A program made the translations under genes and the position numbers. Positions 1 through 7,104 of a DNA stretch of 16,851 nt are shown piece after piece (positions within the stretch are counted from its first letter, which is position 1; each line of letters opens with the position of its first letter). Under the pieces are notes generated by a model. That model saw only the letters and a list, made by a program, of their open reading frames with translations. It was not told the DNA's origin and did no database searches. Source of the DNA: an uncultured Ruminococcus sp. (GTDB lineage Bacteria > Bacillota > Clostridia > Oscillospirales > Ruminococcaceae); the NCBI GenBank assembly GCA_900543105.1, contig UQQA01000043.1, positions 1 through 16,851 of the forward strand, given 5' to 3'.

Positions 1-54
1 GCGGCAAAATTTGCCGAAAAGACGTGCGCATATGCTTGTGAAGACGGGTTCTAA
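1..54. repeat. Element B copy 1 (partial, cut by window edge)
   Basis: The right end of a short dispersed repeat, matching the right ends of the copies at 4752-4912 and 7209-7340. It ends in GGTTC at 47-51, followed by TAA at 52-54, which is probably the target duplication. It lies two bases beyond the stop codon of the histidine kinase gene on the minus strand. Its inner part holds the short palindrome CGGCAAAATTTGCCG. The left end is outside the window. Confidence 0.85.
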
Positions 55-56
55 GG

Positions 57-1043
57 TCATTCAATTACAAGTCTGCGCCTTTCAAGAAACAGCTTTATCA
101 CAGTACCGCTGTCGCCGCTTTCTGCGGTTATCTTATGTCCGAGCTTGCCGCATATCCGCCTGCACAGATACAGACCTATGCCGCTTGCCTTTTTGTCAAG
201 TCTGCCGTTACAGCCCGTGTAGCCTTTTTCAAATATTCGCGGAATATCTTCGGGGGCAATGCCAATTCCCGTGTCCCTTATGCAAAGTGTAAGCGGCTCT
301 TCGCAGTATATTTCGACCCCGCCGGACAGGGTGTATTTTACAGCGTTTGATATGATCTGCTCAATGACGAAAAGAAGCCATTTTTCATCGGTGAGGACAG
401 TCTTTTCAAGCGGCTTGTAGACAAGCTTCAGCTGTCTGCGGATAAACTGCGATGAAAATTTTCGCACAGCCTGCTTTACAATGCTGTCAAGGTCGTATTC
501 TTTTATAACGAGGTCACTGCTGTTGCTGTCAAGACGAAGATAACAAAGCACCATTTCGGCATACTGCTCTATTTTCTGCAAATTTTCCGAAAGCTCGCTG
601 TATTCGGGACTGTCGCCGTTCTGCAGGATAAGACCCATTGCGGCGATAGGCGTTTTTATCTGATGCACCCACATCGTGTAGTAGTCGGTCATATCCGAAA
701 GCTTTTCGGCGGCTTCGTTTTCTGCCGCTTTGAGCGAATCATAGAGAGTATGTATGAGCTTTGTATAGTCCTCCTCTATTCCATTTTGGGGCAAGGGGAT
801 ATTTTCTGCCGAAAGAGTTATCTCATCGGCAAGCCTTTGCAGTGCGGTACGCTTTCGGCGGTAGTAAACAAAGTCTGTCGCAATGAAAACCACTCCGAAA
901 AATCCGCTTAAAACCGCACCGTACAGCACAGGTGCAAGCGGCAGTTCATACAGCGAAAACACGACCGCAAAAACCGCACATACGATGAGCCATACTATTA
1001 TATTTTTCTTATGAGCCGATAAAAAATCTCCGAACATCTGCAT
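57..1043 (-). CDS. BceS-type intramembrane-sensing histidine kinase
   Basis: A 328-residue membrane sensor kinase. Two transmembrane segments lie at about 16-34 and 38-57 with almost no extracytoplasmic loop, the layout of intramembrane-sensing (BceS/peptide-antibiotic) kinases. The H-box with His127 follows (MWVHQIKTP), then the N-box (ISNAVKYT), G1 (DTGIGIAPED) and G2 (GIGLYL) of a HATPase_c domain. By family it would autophosphorylate and pass phosphate to the adjacent regulator in response to cell-wall-active peptides, usually sensed through a BceAB transporter. No transporter is visible; the left edge is a repeat. The first ATG directly follows the regulator's TAA. The third codon, an ATG at 1035-1037, is better spaced (9 nt) from the GGAG in the end of the regulator gene and may be the true start. 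The kinase call is firm; the ligand is inference. Confidence 0.9.
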   Translation of the reverse strand: MQMFGDFLSAHKKNIIVWLIVCAVFAVVFSLYELPLAPVLYGAVLSGFFGVVFIATDFVYYRRKRTALQRLADEITLSAENIPLPQNGIEEDYTKLIHTLYDSLKAAENEAAEKLSDMTDYYTMWVHQIKTPIAAMGLILQNGDSPEYSELSENLQKIEQYAEMVLCYLRLDSNSSDLVIKEYDLDSIVKQAVRKFSSQFIRRQLKLVYKPLEKTVLTDEKWLLFVIEQIISNAVKYTLSGGVEIYCEEPLTLCIRDTGIGIAPEDIPRIFEKGYTGCNGRLDKKASGIGLYLCRRICGKLGHKITAESGDSGTVIKLFLERRRLVIE

Positions 1044-1715
1044 TTACTCCACAATATAACCCATACCCGACTTTGTTTCGATAAAATCGGAAAGCCCCGA
1101 CTTTTCAAGTTTTTTACGAAGCCTTGAAACGTTCACCGTCAGCGTGTTCTCATCAACATAGCTGTCCGTTTCCCACAGCTTGTTCATGAGAAAATTCCTG
1201 CTTACGACCTTTCCCTTGTTTTCGAGCAGGGTGAGCAAAATGCGGTATTCGTTCTTCGTAAGGTCTATTTTTTCGCCGTTGAAAGAGAGCGTTGCGTCGG
1301 AAACATTCAGTATTGCACCCTTGTGAGCAATAACATTCATATCCGAGCCGAAATCATAGGTTCGGCGAAGTATAGCCTGAATTTTCGCCATAAGAACAGT
1401 CAGGTCGAACGGCTTTGCGATAAAATCATCGCCGCCCATATTCATTGCCATAACGATATTCATATTATCCGAAGCGGAGGAAAGAAACACGACGGGCACT
1501 TTTGATATCCTGCGAATCTCCGAGCAGAAATAAAATCCGTTATAATACGGCAGACCGATATCCATAAGTACAAGGTGAGGTGAGAACTCGGTGAACCCGG
1601 TCATTATGTCCTTGAAATTCTCTGCGCACTTTGCTTCAAATCCCCATTTTTCAAGGTGATTTTTTACAGCGTTTGCAATAGTGCGGTCGTCTTCGATTAT
1701 AAGTATTTTATACAT
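1044..1715 (-). CDS. OmpR/PhoB-family response regulator (BceR-like)
   Basis: A 223-residue regulator. The N-terminal receiver domain has the acidic pocket (IIEDD, residues 6-10), phosphoacceptor Asp52 (LVLMDIGLP) and the conserved lysine in AKPF. The C-terminal part, from about residue 125, is a winged-helix DNA-binding domain (LTKNEYRILLTLLENKG, then TLTVNVSRLRKKL). It is the first gene of an operon with the kinase, which begins at the base after its TAA. A GGAG ribosome site precedes the ATG, and a strong promoter lies about 30 bp further upstream. Three CAAGCAT-like direct repeats overlap and precede the -35 box, suggesting autoregulation. In the family, targets are usually transporter genes for peptide-antibiotic resistance; none is in the window. 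Confidence 0.93.
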   Translation of the reverse strand: MYKILIIEDDRTIANAVKNHLEKWGFEAKCAENFKDIMTGFTEFSPHLVLMDIGLPYYNGFYFCSEIRRISKVPVVFLSSASDNMNIVMAMNMGGDDFIAKPFDLTVLMAKIQAILRRTYDFGSDMNVIAHKGAILNVSDATLSFNGEKIDLTKNEYRILLTLLENKGKVVSRNFLMNKLWETDSYVDENTLTVNVSRLRKKLEKSGLSDFIETKSGMGYIVE

Positions 1716-1744
1716 TTGGTGTCTCCTTTTTTATGCTTTTTTTT

Positions 1745-1773
1745 ATTATAGCATATAAAAAGATATGATACAA
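1745..1773 (-). promoter_or_regulatory. Promoter of the BceRS-like operon
   Basis: On the minus strand: -35 TTGTAT (1768-1773), 17-bp spacer, -10 TATAAT (1745-1750), with the regulator ATG about 30 bp downstream. Confidence 0.75.
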
Positions 1774-1811
1774 GCATAAATTTTTATCCAAGCATCTTTT
1801 TGTCCAAGGAT
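1771..1811. promoter_or_regulatory. CAAGCAT direct repeats, candidate response-regulator sites
   Basis: CAAGCAT at 1771-1777 and 1789-1795, and CAAGGAT at 1805-1811, start 18 and 16 bp apart. The first overlaps the -35 box of the two-component operon. Repeats upstream of an OmpR-family regulator gene fit an autoregulatory operator. The assignment is inference from position. Confidence 0.35.
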
Positions 1812-1877
1812 GCGCATTTTGCAGAATATTCGTGTATAATAATGTGATTTTTTACTCTGAAACAGCTTAATTTTGCA

Positions 1878-2058
1878 CTAATACTAATCTCTGATCGTTC
1901 TATAGATAATACTAAACACCATTTAAAATTTAGAAAAAATCAAGCCGACAATCTTGGATATATGCGATTTTGGCGCAGATTTTTTCCTGTATTTTATTGG
2001 TGTTTAGTATTATTATAGCCGAGAGTTTGTCTATAGGTTGATTGAGAATTAGTATTAG
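1878..2058. repeat. Outer palindrome interrupted by element A
   Basis: The arms CTAATACTAAT (1878-1888) and ATTAGTATTAG (2048-2058) are perfect inverted repeats. The pairing continues inward imperfectly through CTC/GAG, GATC/GAT and CTATAGA/TCTATAG. Element A sits between them. Either this is a separate hairpin element that received an insertion, or the pair is one longer composite repeat. No gene is seen in 1716-2174 apart from these repeats and the flanking promoters. Confidence 0.6.
1910..2009. mobile_element. Element A copy 1: 100-bp MITE-like inverted-repeat element
   Basis: Begins TACTAAACACCA and ends TGGTGTTTAGTA, a perfect 12-bp terminal inverted repeat. The arms continue to pair imperfectly inward (GGAAAAAATC against GATTTTTTCC and beyond), so the whole element can fold as one hairpin. 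It has no coding capacity. The length equals that of the copies at 7344-7443 and 14623-14722. The flanks are TAA on the left and TTA on the right, so the duplication is imperfect here. It resembles a MITE mobilised in trans; the parent transposase is not visible. Confidence 0.85.
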
Positions 2059-2109
2059 TTCAAATATATCATACTGATTTTCTCAAAATAATTCGATTTT
2101 TTTCTTTCC

Positions 2110-2138
2110 TTGACAAACCCCGAAACCGATGATAAAAT
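2110..2138 (+). promoter_or_regulatory. Promoter of the tetR-family gene
   Basis: A consensus TTGACA (2110-2115), 17-bp spacer and TAAAAT (2133-2138), followed by an AAAGGA ribosome site and the ATG at 2175. Confidence 0.8.
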
Positions 2139-2174
2139 AATAACAGTCTGAAAAAGAAAGGACGGTCGGGAACA

Positions 2175-2735
2175 ATGTCACAGGTAACGAAACGCGCACT
2201 TGAAGCCTCACTGAAAAATCTGCTGCTGAAAAAGCCGCTTGAAAAGATAACTATCAGCGACATCACCGAGGACTGCGGTATCAACCGTATGACCTTTTAT
2301 TATCATTTCAAGGATATCTATGACCTTATCGAGTGGTGCTGCGTTGAGGACGCGAAAAAGGCTCTCGAGGGCAAAAAGACCTACGACACCTGGCAGCAGG
2401 GCTTTTTGCAGATTTTTGAAGCCGTTCTTGACAACAAGCCGTTCATTCTGAACGTTTACCACTCCGTCAGCCGTGAACAGGTCGAAATTTACCTCTACAA
2501 GCTGACCTACGATCTCCTTATCGGCGTTGTTGAAGAAAAATCCGCAGGAATGAACGTCCGCGATGAGGACAAAAAGTTCATCGCTGATTTTTACAAGTAC
2601 GCCTTTGTCGGACTTATGCTCGACTGGGTGAAGCGAGGAATGAAAGACGACCCTCACGAAATGATCGACGATCTTTCCGTTGTTATGAGCGGAAATGTCA
2701 CAGCCGCGCTTGAGCGATTTAAGACTAACAAATAA
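2175..2735 (+). CDS. TetR/AcrR-family transcriptional regulator
   Basis: A 186-residue protein. Residues about 10-50 form a TetR helix-turn-helix (TISDITEDCGINRMTFYYHF, with the typical FYYHFKDIYDL end). The remaining helical part is a ligand-binding and dimerisation domain of the type in DhaS-like/TetR_C_8 regulators. It is normally a repressor released by a small ligand. It lies 183 bp upstream of, and in the same direction as, oleate hydratase, which has its own promoter. Control of ohyA by fatty acids is therefore an attractive inference, not shown directly. TGATAA/TTATCA half-sites cluster in the gap between the two genes. The ATG has an AAAGGA ribosome site. Confidence 0.88.
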   Translation: MSQVTKRALEASLKNLLLKKPLEKITISDITEDCGINRMTFYYHFKDIYDLIEWCCVEDAKKALEGKKTYDTWQQGFLQIFEAVLDNKPFILNVYHSVSREQVEIYLYKLTYDLLIGVVEEKSAGMNVRDEDKKFIADFYKYAFVGLMLDWVKRGMKDDPHEMIDDLSVVMSGNVTAALERFKTNK

Positions 2736-2741
2736 AAATTT

Positions 2742-2863
2742 TTATCAAAAAATTTTTATCAAAATTACAAAAATGATAAAAAAATAATCTGTTTTGCCCT
2801 TTTGATAAAGAACTTATCAGAGGGGCATTTCTGTTTATTGAAAAATTTATCGCTATGAGATAA
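2742..2863. promoter_or_regulatory. Cluster of TTATCA/TGATAA half-sites, candidate TetR operators
   Basis: TTATCA occurs at 2742-2747, 2756-2761 and 2814-2819, and TGATAA at 2774-2779 and 2803-2808. TTATC-N7-GATAA (2847-2863) overlaps the ohyA -10 region. Dyads overlapping a promoter beside a tetR gene suggest operator sites. The 2803-2819 pair is also part of a terminator stem, and the area is AT-rich, so chance matches are possible. Confidence 0.35.
2795..2836 (+). terminator. Intrinsic terminator of the tetR-family gene
   Basis: A stem of 13 pairs (2796-2808 with 2814-2826, two of them G-U) closes a 5-nt AGAAC loop and is followed by a T-rich stretch. It lies upstream of the ohyA promoter, so the two genes are separate units. 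Confidence 0.65.
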
Positions 2864-2866
2864 TAT
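2838..2866 (+). promoter_or_regulatory. Promoter of ohyA
   Basis: TTGAAA (2838-2843), 17-bp spacer, TAATAT (2861-2866). The 5' leader carries a strong AGGAGG ribosome site before the ATG at 2919. Confidence 0.75.
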
Positions 2867-2918
2867 ATAGATACCGAAAGGGAAAGCTAAAACAAAACTA
2901 CTTTCAGGAGGTAATCTT

Positions 2919-4694
2919 ATGTATTATTCAAGCGGAAATTACGAAGCATTTGCAAGACCTTTGAAGCCTGAGGGCGTTGACGGAAAGTCAGCATATATCG
3001 TAGGAAGCGGTCTTGCCGCTCTGACAGCAGCCTGCTACCTTGTCCGTGACGGACAGATGAAGGGCGAACACGTTCATATACTTGAAAAAGAGCAGCTCGC
3101 AGGCGGCGCTTGCGACGGCTGGAAGTTCGAGAACGTCGGCTATGTTATGAGAGGCGGACGTGAAATGGACAACCACTTTGAGGTAATGTGGGACTTGTTC
3201 CGTTCGATACCGTCTATCGAAACAGAGGGTGTTTCCGTCCTCGATGAATACTACTGGCTCAACAAGGCTGACCCGAACTATTCACTCTGCCGTGCGACCG
3301 TGAACAGAGGCGAGGACGCTCACACAGACGGAAAATTCGACATCTCCGACAAGGGCGCAATGGAGATAATGAAGCTCTTCTTCACACCGAATGAGGAACT
3401 CCAGAACAAGCGCATCACCGATGTTTTTGATGACGAAGTTCTCAACTCGAACTTCTGGCTCTACTGGCGCACGATGTTCGCATTCGAGAACTGGCACAGC
3501 GCACTCGAAATGAAGCTTTATATCCAGCGTTTCATTCACCATATCGGCGGACTTCCCGACTTCAAGGCTCTCCGCTTCACAAAGTATAACCAGTATGAAT
3601 CAATGATACTCCCTATGGTGAAGTACCTCGAAAGCTTCGGCGTTCAGTTCCACTTCGGCGTAAAAGTCGTAAACGTTGAGTTCGACTGCACACCCGAACG
3701 CAAGCAGGCAACACGCATCGATGTTATCCGTGACGGCAATGAGGAATCTATCGACCTTACCGAAAACGACCTCGTTTTCATCACCAACGGAGGCTGCGTT
3801 GAGAACTCCGCTATCGGCAGCCAGAACACACCTGCTCCTTATAATTATGAGATCAAAAAAGGCGGCGGCTGGGATATGTGGAAAAAGATCGCCGCACAGG
3901 ATCCGTCATTCGGTCACCCAGATAAGTTCTGCTCCGATCCCGAACAGACAAACTGGATGAGCGCAACCGTCACGACCCTCGACCAGCGCATTATCCCTTA
4001 TATCAAGAATATATGCAAGCGTGACCCATTCTCGGGCAAGGTAGTAACGGGCGGTATCGTAACCGCTAAGGATTCCTCATGGCTCTTAAGCTGGACAATA
4101 AACCGTCAGCCGCAGTTCAGAAGCCAGCCTAAGGATCAGTGCCTCGTCTGGGTATATGCACTCTTCTCCGATAAGATCGGCGACTATGTAAAGAAGCCGA
4201 TGCGTGACTGCACAGGTAAAGAGATCTGTATGGAATGGCTCTATCATATCGGCGTTCCCGAGAATGAGATCGAAGACCTCGCCGAACACAGCGCAAACAC
4301 TGTTCCATGTATGATGCCTTATATCACAGCATTCTTTATGCCCCGTGAGTACGGCGACCGTCCGGACGTTGTTCCTCAGGGCGCAGTTAACTTCGCATTC
4401 CTCGGACAGTTCGCAGAAACAAAGCGTGATACTATCTTCACCACCGAGTATTCGATGCGTACAGGTATGGAAGCAGTTTATACCCTCCTCAATATCGACA
4501 GAGGCGTCCCCGAAGTATGGGGAAGCGTTTACGATATCCGTGCATTGCTCGATGCAACCGTAAAGCTTCGTGACGGCAAAAAGATCACCGATATGGACTA
4601 TAACCTTATCGAAAGATTTGCACTTAAAAAAATCCTCGAAAAGATCAAGGGAACGGACGCTGAAAAGATACTCAAGGAATATAATGTTATCTGA
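2919..4694 (+). CDS. ohyA: Oleate hydratase (myosin-cross-reactive antigen family)
   Basis: A 591-residue FAD-dependent fatty acid hydratase. It adds water across the cis-9 double bond of oleate and similar host unsaturated fatty acids to give 10-hydroxy acids, a detoxifying reaction in gut bacteria. An N-terminal Rossmann FAD-binding motif (YIVGSGLAALTAA, residues 26-38) is followed by the family signature GGREMDNHFE, containing Glu82. Tyr201 lies in MKLYIQRFIHH. As I recall, both match catalytic residues numbered for Staphylococcus aureus OhyA. The conserved C-terminal segment NTVPCMMPYITAFFMPRE is present, and the length is full for the family. The start has a strong AGGAGG site 8 bp upstream. 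A TetR-family gene lies just upstream with a promoter between, and a strong terminator follows 17 bp after the stop. Homologues are often annotated as fatty-acid-induced. Confidence 0.97.
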   Translation: MYYSSGNYEAFARPLKPEGVDGKSAYIVGSGLAALTAACYLVRDGQMKGEHVHILEKEQLAGGACDGWKFENVGYVMRGGREMDNHFEVMWDLFRSIPSIETEGVSVLDEYYWLNKADPNYSLCRATVNRGEDAHTDGKFDISDKGAMEIMKLFFTPNEELQNKRITDVFDDEVLNSNFWLYWRTMFAFENWHSALEMKLYIQRFIHHIGGLPDFKALRFTKYNQYESMILPMVKYLESFGVQFHFGVKVVNVEFDCTPERKQATRIDVIRDGNEESIDLTENDLVFITNGGCVENSAIGSQNTPAPYNYEIKKGGGWDMWKKIAAQDPSFGHPDKFCSDPEQTNWMSATVTTLDQRIIPYIKNICKRDPFSGKVVTGGIVTAKDSSWLLSWTINRQPQFRSQPKDQCLVWVYALFSDKIGDYVKKPMRDCTGKEICMEWLYHIGVPENEIEDLAEHSANTVPCMMPYITAFFMPREYGDRPDVVPQGAVNFAFLGQFAETKRDTIFTTEYSMRTGMEAVYTLLNIDRGVPEVWGSVYDIRALLDATVKLRDGKKITDMDYNLIERFALKKILEKIKGTDAEKILKEYNVI

Positions 4695-4710
4695 AACGGA
4701 TAAAATATTA

Positions 4711-4750
4711 AAATGCTGCTTGCAGTTCAAAACTGCAAGCAGCATTTTTT
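4711..4750 (+). terminator. Intrinsic terminator of ohyA
   Basis: A perfect 17-bp stem (4711-4727 with 4731-4747), a 3-nt CAA loop and a T run to 4750. Element B begins inside the T run, at the TTA 4749-4751. Confidence 0.95.
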
Positions 4751-4751
4751 A

Positions 4752-4912
4752 GAACCTGTCTTCATAAGAAATGTGTGCGGATTTTCGAGCATAATTTTGT
4801 TGCAGACAAGGCAAGAATCCGCAGGCGGGCTTTCGCCCGGCAAGGATTTTTAACGCAGTCTGCGGCAAAATTTGTCGAAAAGACGTGCGCATATGCTTAT
4901 GAAGACGGGTTC
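4752..4912. mobile_element. Element B copy 2: 161-bp MITE-like element
   Basis: The ends are GAACCTGTCTTCATAAG and the complement of GAACCCGTCTTCATAAG, a 17-bp inverted repeat with one mismatch. TTA duplications flank it (4749-4751 and 4913-4915). Compared with the copy at 7209-7340 it has an extra 29 bp near the middle that contains the hairpin CGGGCTTTCGCCCG. It has no gene of its own. A 3-bp T-N-A duplication fits mobilisation by an IS5-like transposase, an inference only. The right TTA is also the stop codon of the sensor kinase on the minus strand. Confidence 0.85.
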
Positions 4913-6208
4913 TTAATTTACCTTAATACCAACATCAAGCACGAACAACCCGTCTTTGCAGGAAATATCAAACTCACCGTCATACTTTTCAACGGTCCTG
5001 CGAATGTTGTAAAGTCCTATGCCGTGGGAGTTTTTATCCTCCTTGGAGGTCTGAACAGAGTTGTTGACGATCGTCACATTATCCGCGGTCGGATTTGTTA
5101 TATTTATAAACTGAATGTGCTTTACATAAGCACATTTTACCGAAATCATCTTCGGCTCAGCACCCGTGAGCTTTTCACAAGCTTCAAGAGCATTGTCGAG
5201 AGCGTTCGCAAATATCGTGCAGACATCGACCGCAGGAATATCCTCATAAACTATGCCCTGAAAACGAAGCTCCGCACCTATGCTCTCTGCGGCTTCGGCT
5301 TTGTCGGCAAGAATAGCATTCACGATAGTATTTCCCGAGGAGAATTCTCTGCCCGAAGCTGTTTGCCGAAGCGTTATGCTGCTGATATAGTCCTTGGCTT
5401 CGTCATATTCGCCGCCGTCAAGCAGTCCCTGAATACAGAGCAGATGATTTTTATAATCGTGACGAAAGTTGCAAAGCTCGTTATTGAGCTTGTCCGCTTT
5501 TTTATAGTAATCGACCTGAACATTCACCTGCTTTTCGAGCATCGATGAAACATTTTCAAGATACACTTTCGATATGCAGTAAAAAACGAGCGAATCTATA
5601 ATGAATATCAGCAGAACGATGCTTATCACCGTGAATGCACGGCTCAGCGTCACCTGAACGCGGATATTCGTTATCGTCAGCAGGCTTTCGATCAGTCCGC
5701 CGCTGAAAAACAGCGCAAGCAGTATCAGAATATAGATATGCCTCGGTATCACATCGAACCGACGGAACGGATTCTGCTCTCTGTCTATCCTATGTATGGC
5801 GAGGAAAAGCAGTACGCCGTTTATCAGAGATATCACAGACTTGATATATGGTGAGGAATAGTCTTCGCGGAAAATGCTCACCGCACATTCTTCAAGCGAA
5901 AGGAGGAGCGAATCCGCCGAAAGATACATAAGCACGACATAGACCGTCCGAAATATACCACTGTCCGATGCTCTTTTCACGCACAAAAACAGACAGATAT
6001 ATGTAGCCGCCAGCAGAAAAATATCAAGCCAAGGCTTTTCCGCTGCGGTATGGATAAAAATATATGCCGCCGATAAAATAATATAGACCGCAGGAAGGAT
6101 ATATCCGCGCTTTCCTCTGCGGTCGGTCACAAGCTCGGCAAACCTGCACGAATTATATACGGTGAAAAAAGCGGCAGCGGTATGCATTACAGTCAGAAAA
6201 TATATCAT
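4913..6208 (-). CDS. AgrC/ComD-like sensor histidine kinase (HPK10, GHKL type)
   Basis: A 431-residue polytopic sensor. The first 215 residues are strongly hydrophobic, with about six or seven membrane segments (near 1-20, 36-53, 60-77, 88-104, 122-138, 157-178 and 190-213). The cytoplasmic part has His250 in an FRHDYKNHL H-box, an NALDNALEAC N-box (334-343) and an HGIGLYN G-box (395-401). This is the architecture of peptide-pheromone receptors such as AgrC. The ATG overlaps the end of the regulator gene by 4 bp, so the two are translationally coupled. No agrB or agrD is seen, but a 14-residue peptide is encoded divergently beyond the regulator. The stop codon TAA coincides with the TTA duplication left by element B, so insertion preserved the reading frame. 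The ligand is unknown. Confidence 0.92.
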   Translation of the reverse strand: MIYFLTVMHTAAAFFTVYNSCRFAELVTDRRGKRGYILPAVYIILSAAYIFIHTAAEKPWLDIFLLAATYICLFLCVKRASDSGIFRTVYVVLMYLSADSLLLSLEECAVSIFREDYSSPYIKSVISLINGVLLFLAIHRIDREQNPFRRFDVIPRHIYILILLALFFSGGLIESLLTITNIRVQVTLSRAFTVISIVLLIFIIDSLVFYCISKVYLENVSSMLEKQVNVQVDYYKKADKLNNELCNFRHDYKNHLLCIQGLLDGGEYDEAKDYISSITLRQTASGREFSSGNTIVNAILADKAEAAESIGAELRFQGIVYEDIPAVDVCTIFANALDNALEACEKLTGAEPKMISVKCAYVKHIQFINITNPTADNVTIVNNSVQTSKEDKNSHGIGLYNIRRTVEKYDGEFDISCKDGLFVLDVGIKVN

Positions 6209-6924
6209 ATCATCAGCTCCCTTTTTCCGTGCTTAAGGAAAGCCATATACTTTTTCTGAAAGTCAAGGTGCTTCGTTTTTGTGAGCGAAGCACGCTCGCC
6301 GTTTTCAAAAACTATCTCCGTCCGCGAATAATTCTCCACATAATTCATATTCACAAGATAAGAACGGTGCGAACGGTAGAAAAAATCCGACTGCAACGAC
6401 TTTGCCAGTTCGGAAAGGGTGCTTCTGTATAAATAACAGCCGTTTACGGTGACAACTCTGCAATAGGTATTATCGGCTTCGGCGTAAACAATGTCACATT
6501 CGGATATGCGCTTCATAAGGTCGTTTTCTTCATCATATACGAGGACATACGCCGTGGAATTATACTTTTCCATAAACGAATCGAGCGCCTCGCAAAGCTC
6601 ATCAAATTCAAGAGGCTTGACAAGAAAGCGGTGCGTCTGAACGCGCAGGCTGCCAAAGACCGCATCGCGGCAGCTGCTGATAAATATAACGGCAGTCCTG
6701 TCATTTCGTCTGCGCAGCCTTTCAACGGTGTCGATGCCGTTGATGCTGCTCATTCGATAGTCCATAAAAATAAGGTCAAAACCGATATCACTCGCCAAAA
6801 GCCGATCTCCCGATGAAAATTCCGAATAGGCAAAGTCGTACCCGTATCCTGCAGCGTATTTGTCAAGCTGCGTTTTGAGTTCGCTTCGGAAAAATTTTTC
6901 ATCATCACAAATTGCTATCCTCAT
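6205..6924 (-). CDS. AgrA-like LytTR response regulator
   Basis: A 239-residue regulator. The receiver domain (residues 1 to about 120) has the CDDE acidic cluster (6-9), phosphoacceptor Asp55 (LIFMDYRMSS) and the VKPLEF lysine. A LytTR DNA-binding domain follows from about 135 (IVYAEADNTYCRVV, then FFYRSHRSYLVNMNYVENYSR). LytTR proteins bind pairs of about 9-bp direct repeats one or two helical turns apart and usually activate transcription. It is first in an operon with the sensor kinase, from a consensus promoter at 6968-6996. A matching pair of direct repeats lies just upstream, between this promoter and the divergent peptide gene. That makes the peptide gene a likely target and allows autoregulation; both are inference. 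Confidence 0.94.
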   Translation of the reverse strand: MRIAICDDEKFFRSELKTQLDKYAAGYGYDFAYSEFSSGDRLLASDIGFDLIFMDYRMSSINGIDTVERLRRRNDRTAVIFISSCRDAVFGSLRVQTHRFLVKPLEFDELCEALDSFMEKYNSTAYVLVYDEENDLMKRISECDIVYAEADNTYCRVVTVNGCYLYRSTLSELAKSLQSDFFYRSHRSYLVNMNYVENYSRTEIVFENGERASLTKTKHLDFQKKYMAFLKHGKRELMI

Positions 6925-6967
6925 TTTTCACCGTCCCGTTCCGACGTATATTATCCTCTTTAAAAAT

Positions 6968-6996
6968 ATTATATCACAAAGGCGTTGAAATTTCAA
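6968..6996 (-). promoter_or_regulatory. Promoter of the LytTR/AgrC-like operon
   Basis: On the minus strand: TTGAAA (6991-6996), 17-bp spacer, TATAAT (6968-6973). Confidence 0.8.
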
Positions 6997-7005
6997 TAAT
7001 TTTCC

Positions 7006-7033
7006 GTCTTACATAAAAAAACGGGGTCTTTAC
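7006..7033. promoter_or_regulatory. Candidate LytTR box: direct repeats
   Basis: GTCTTAC (7006-7012) and GTCTTTAC (7026-7033) start 20 bp apart, about two helical turns, the phasing known for LytTR-family dimers. They lie between the divergent promoters of the two-component operon and the small peptide gene. The assignment rests on spacing and position. Confidence 0.5.
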
Positions 7034-7045
7034 TCGATTTTAGTT

Positions 7046-7072
7046 TAAAATAATTCTGATCCGATGTATTTT
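7046..7072 (+). promoter_or_regulatory. Candidate activator-dependent promoter of the peptide gene
   Basis: Two possible -10 boxes, TAAAAT (7046-7051) and TATTTT (7067-7072), neither with a good -35 box. A poor -35 next to upstream direct repeats is typical of promoters that need a LytTR activator. Which -10 is used cannot be decided by reading. Confidence 0.4.
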
Positions 7073-7104
7073 ATTAGCAATAAATAACATTGGAGGTAGG
7101 AAAT

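Noticed and set aside
2739..2785. AT-only inverted repeats after the tetR-family gene as a terminator
   Set aside because: The stems have almost no G-C pairs; the stem at 2796-2826 is a much better terminator.
4086..4745. A 219-codon minus-strand frame opposite ohyA
   Set aside because: It begins in the ohyA terminator and mirrors conserved ohyA codons.
4775..5548. Long plus-strand open frame opposite the AgrC-like kinase
   Set aside because: It is antisense to a clear kinase gene, starts inside element B, has no ribosome site and resembles no family.
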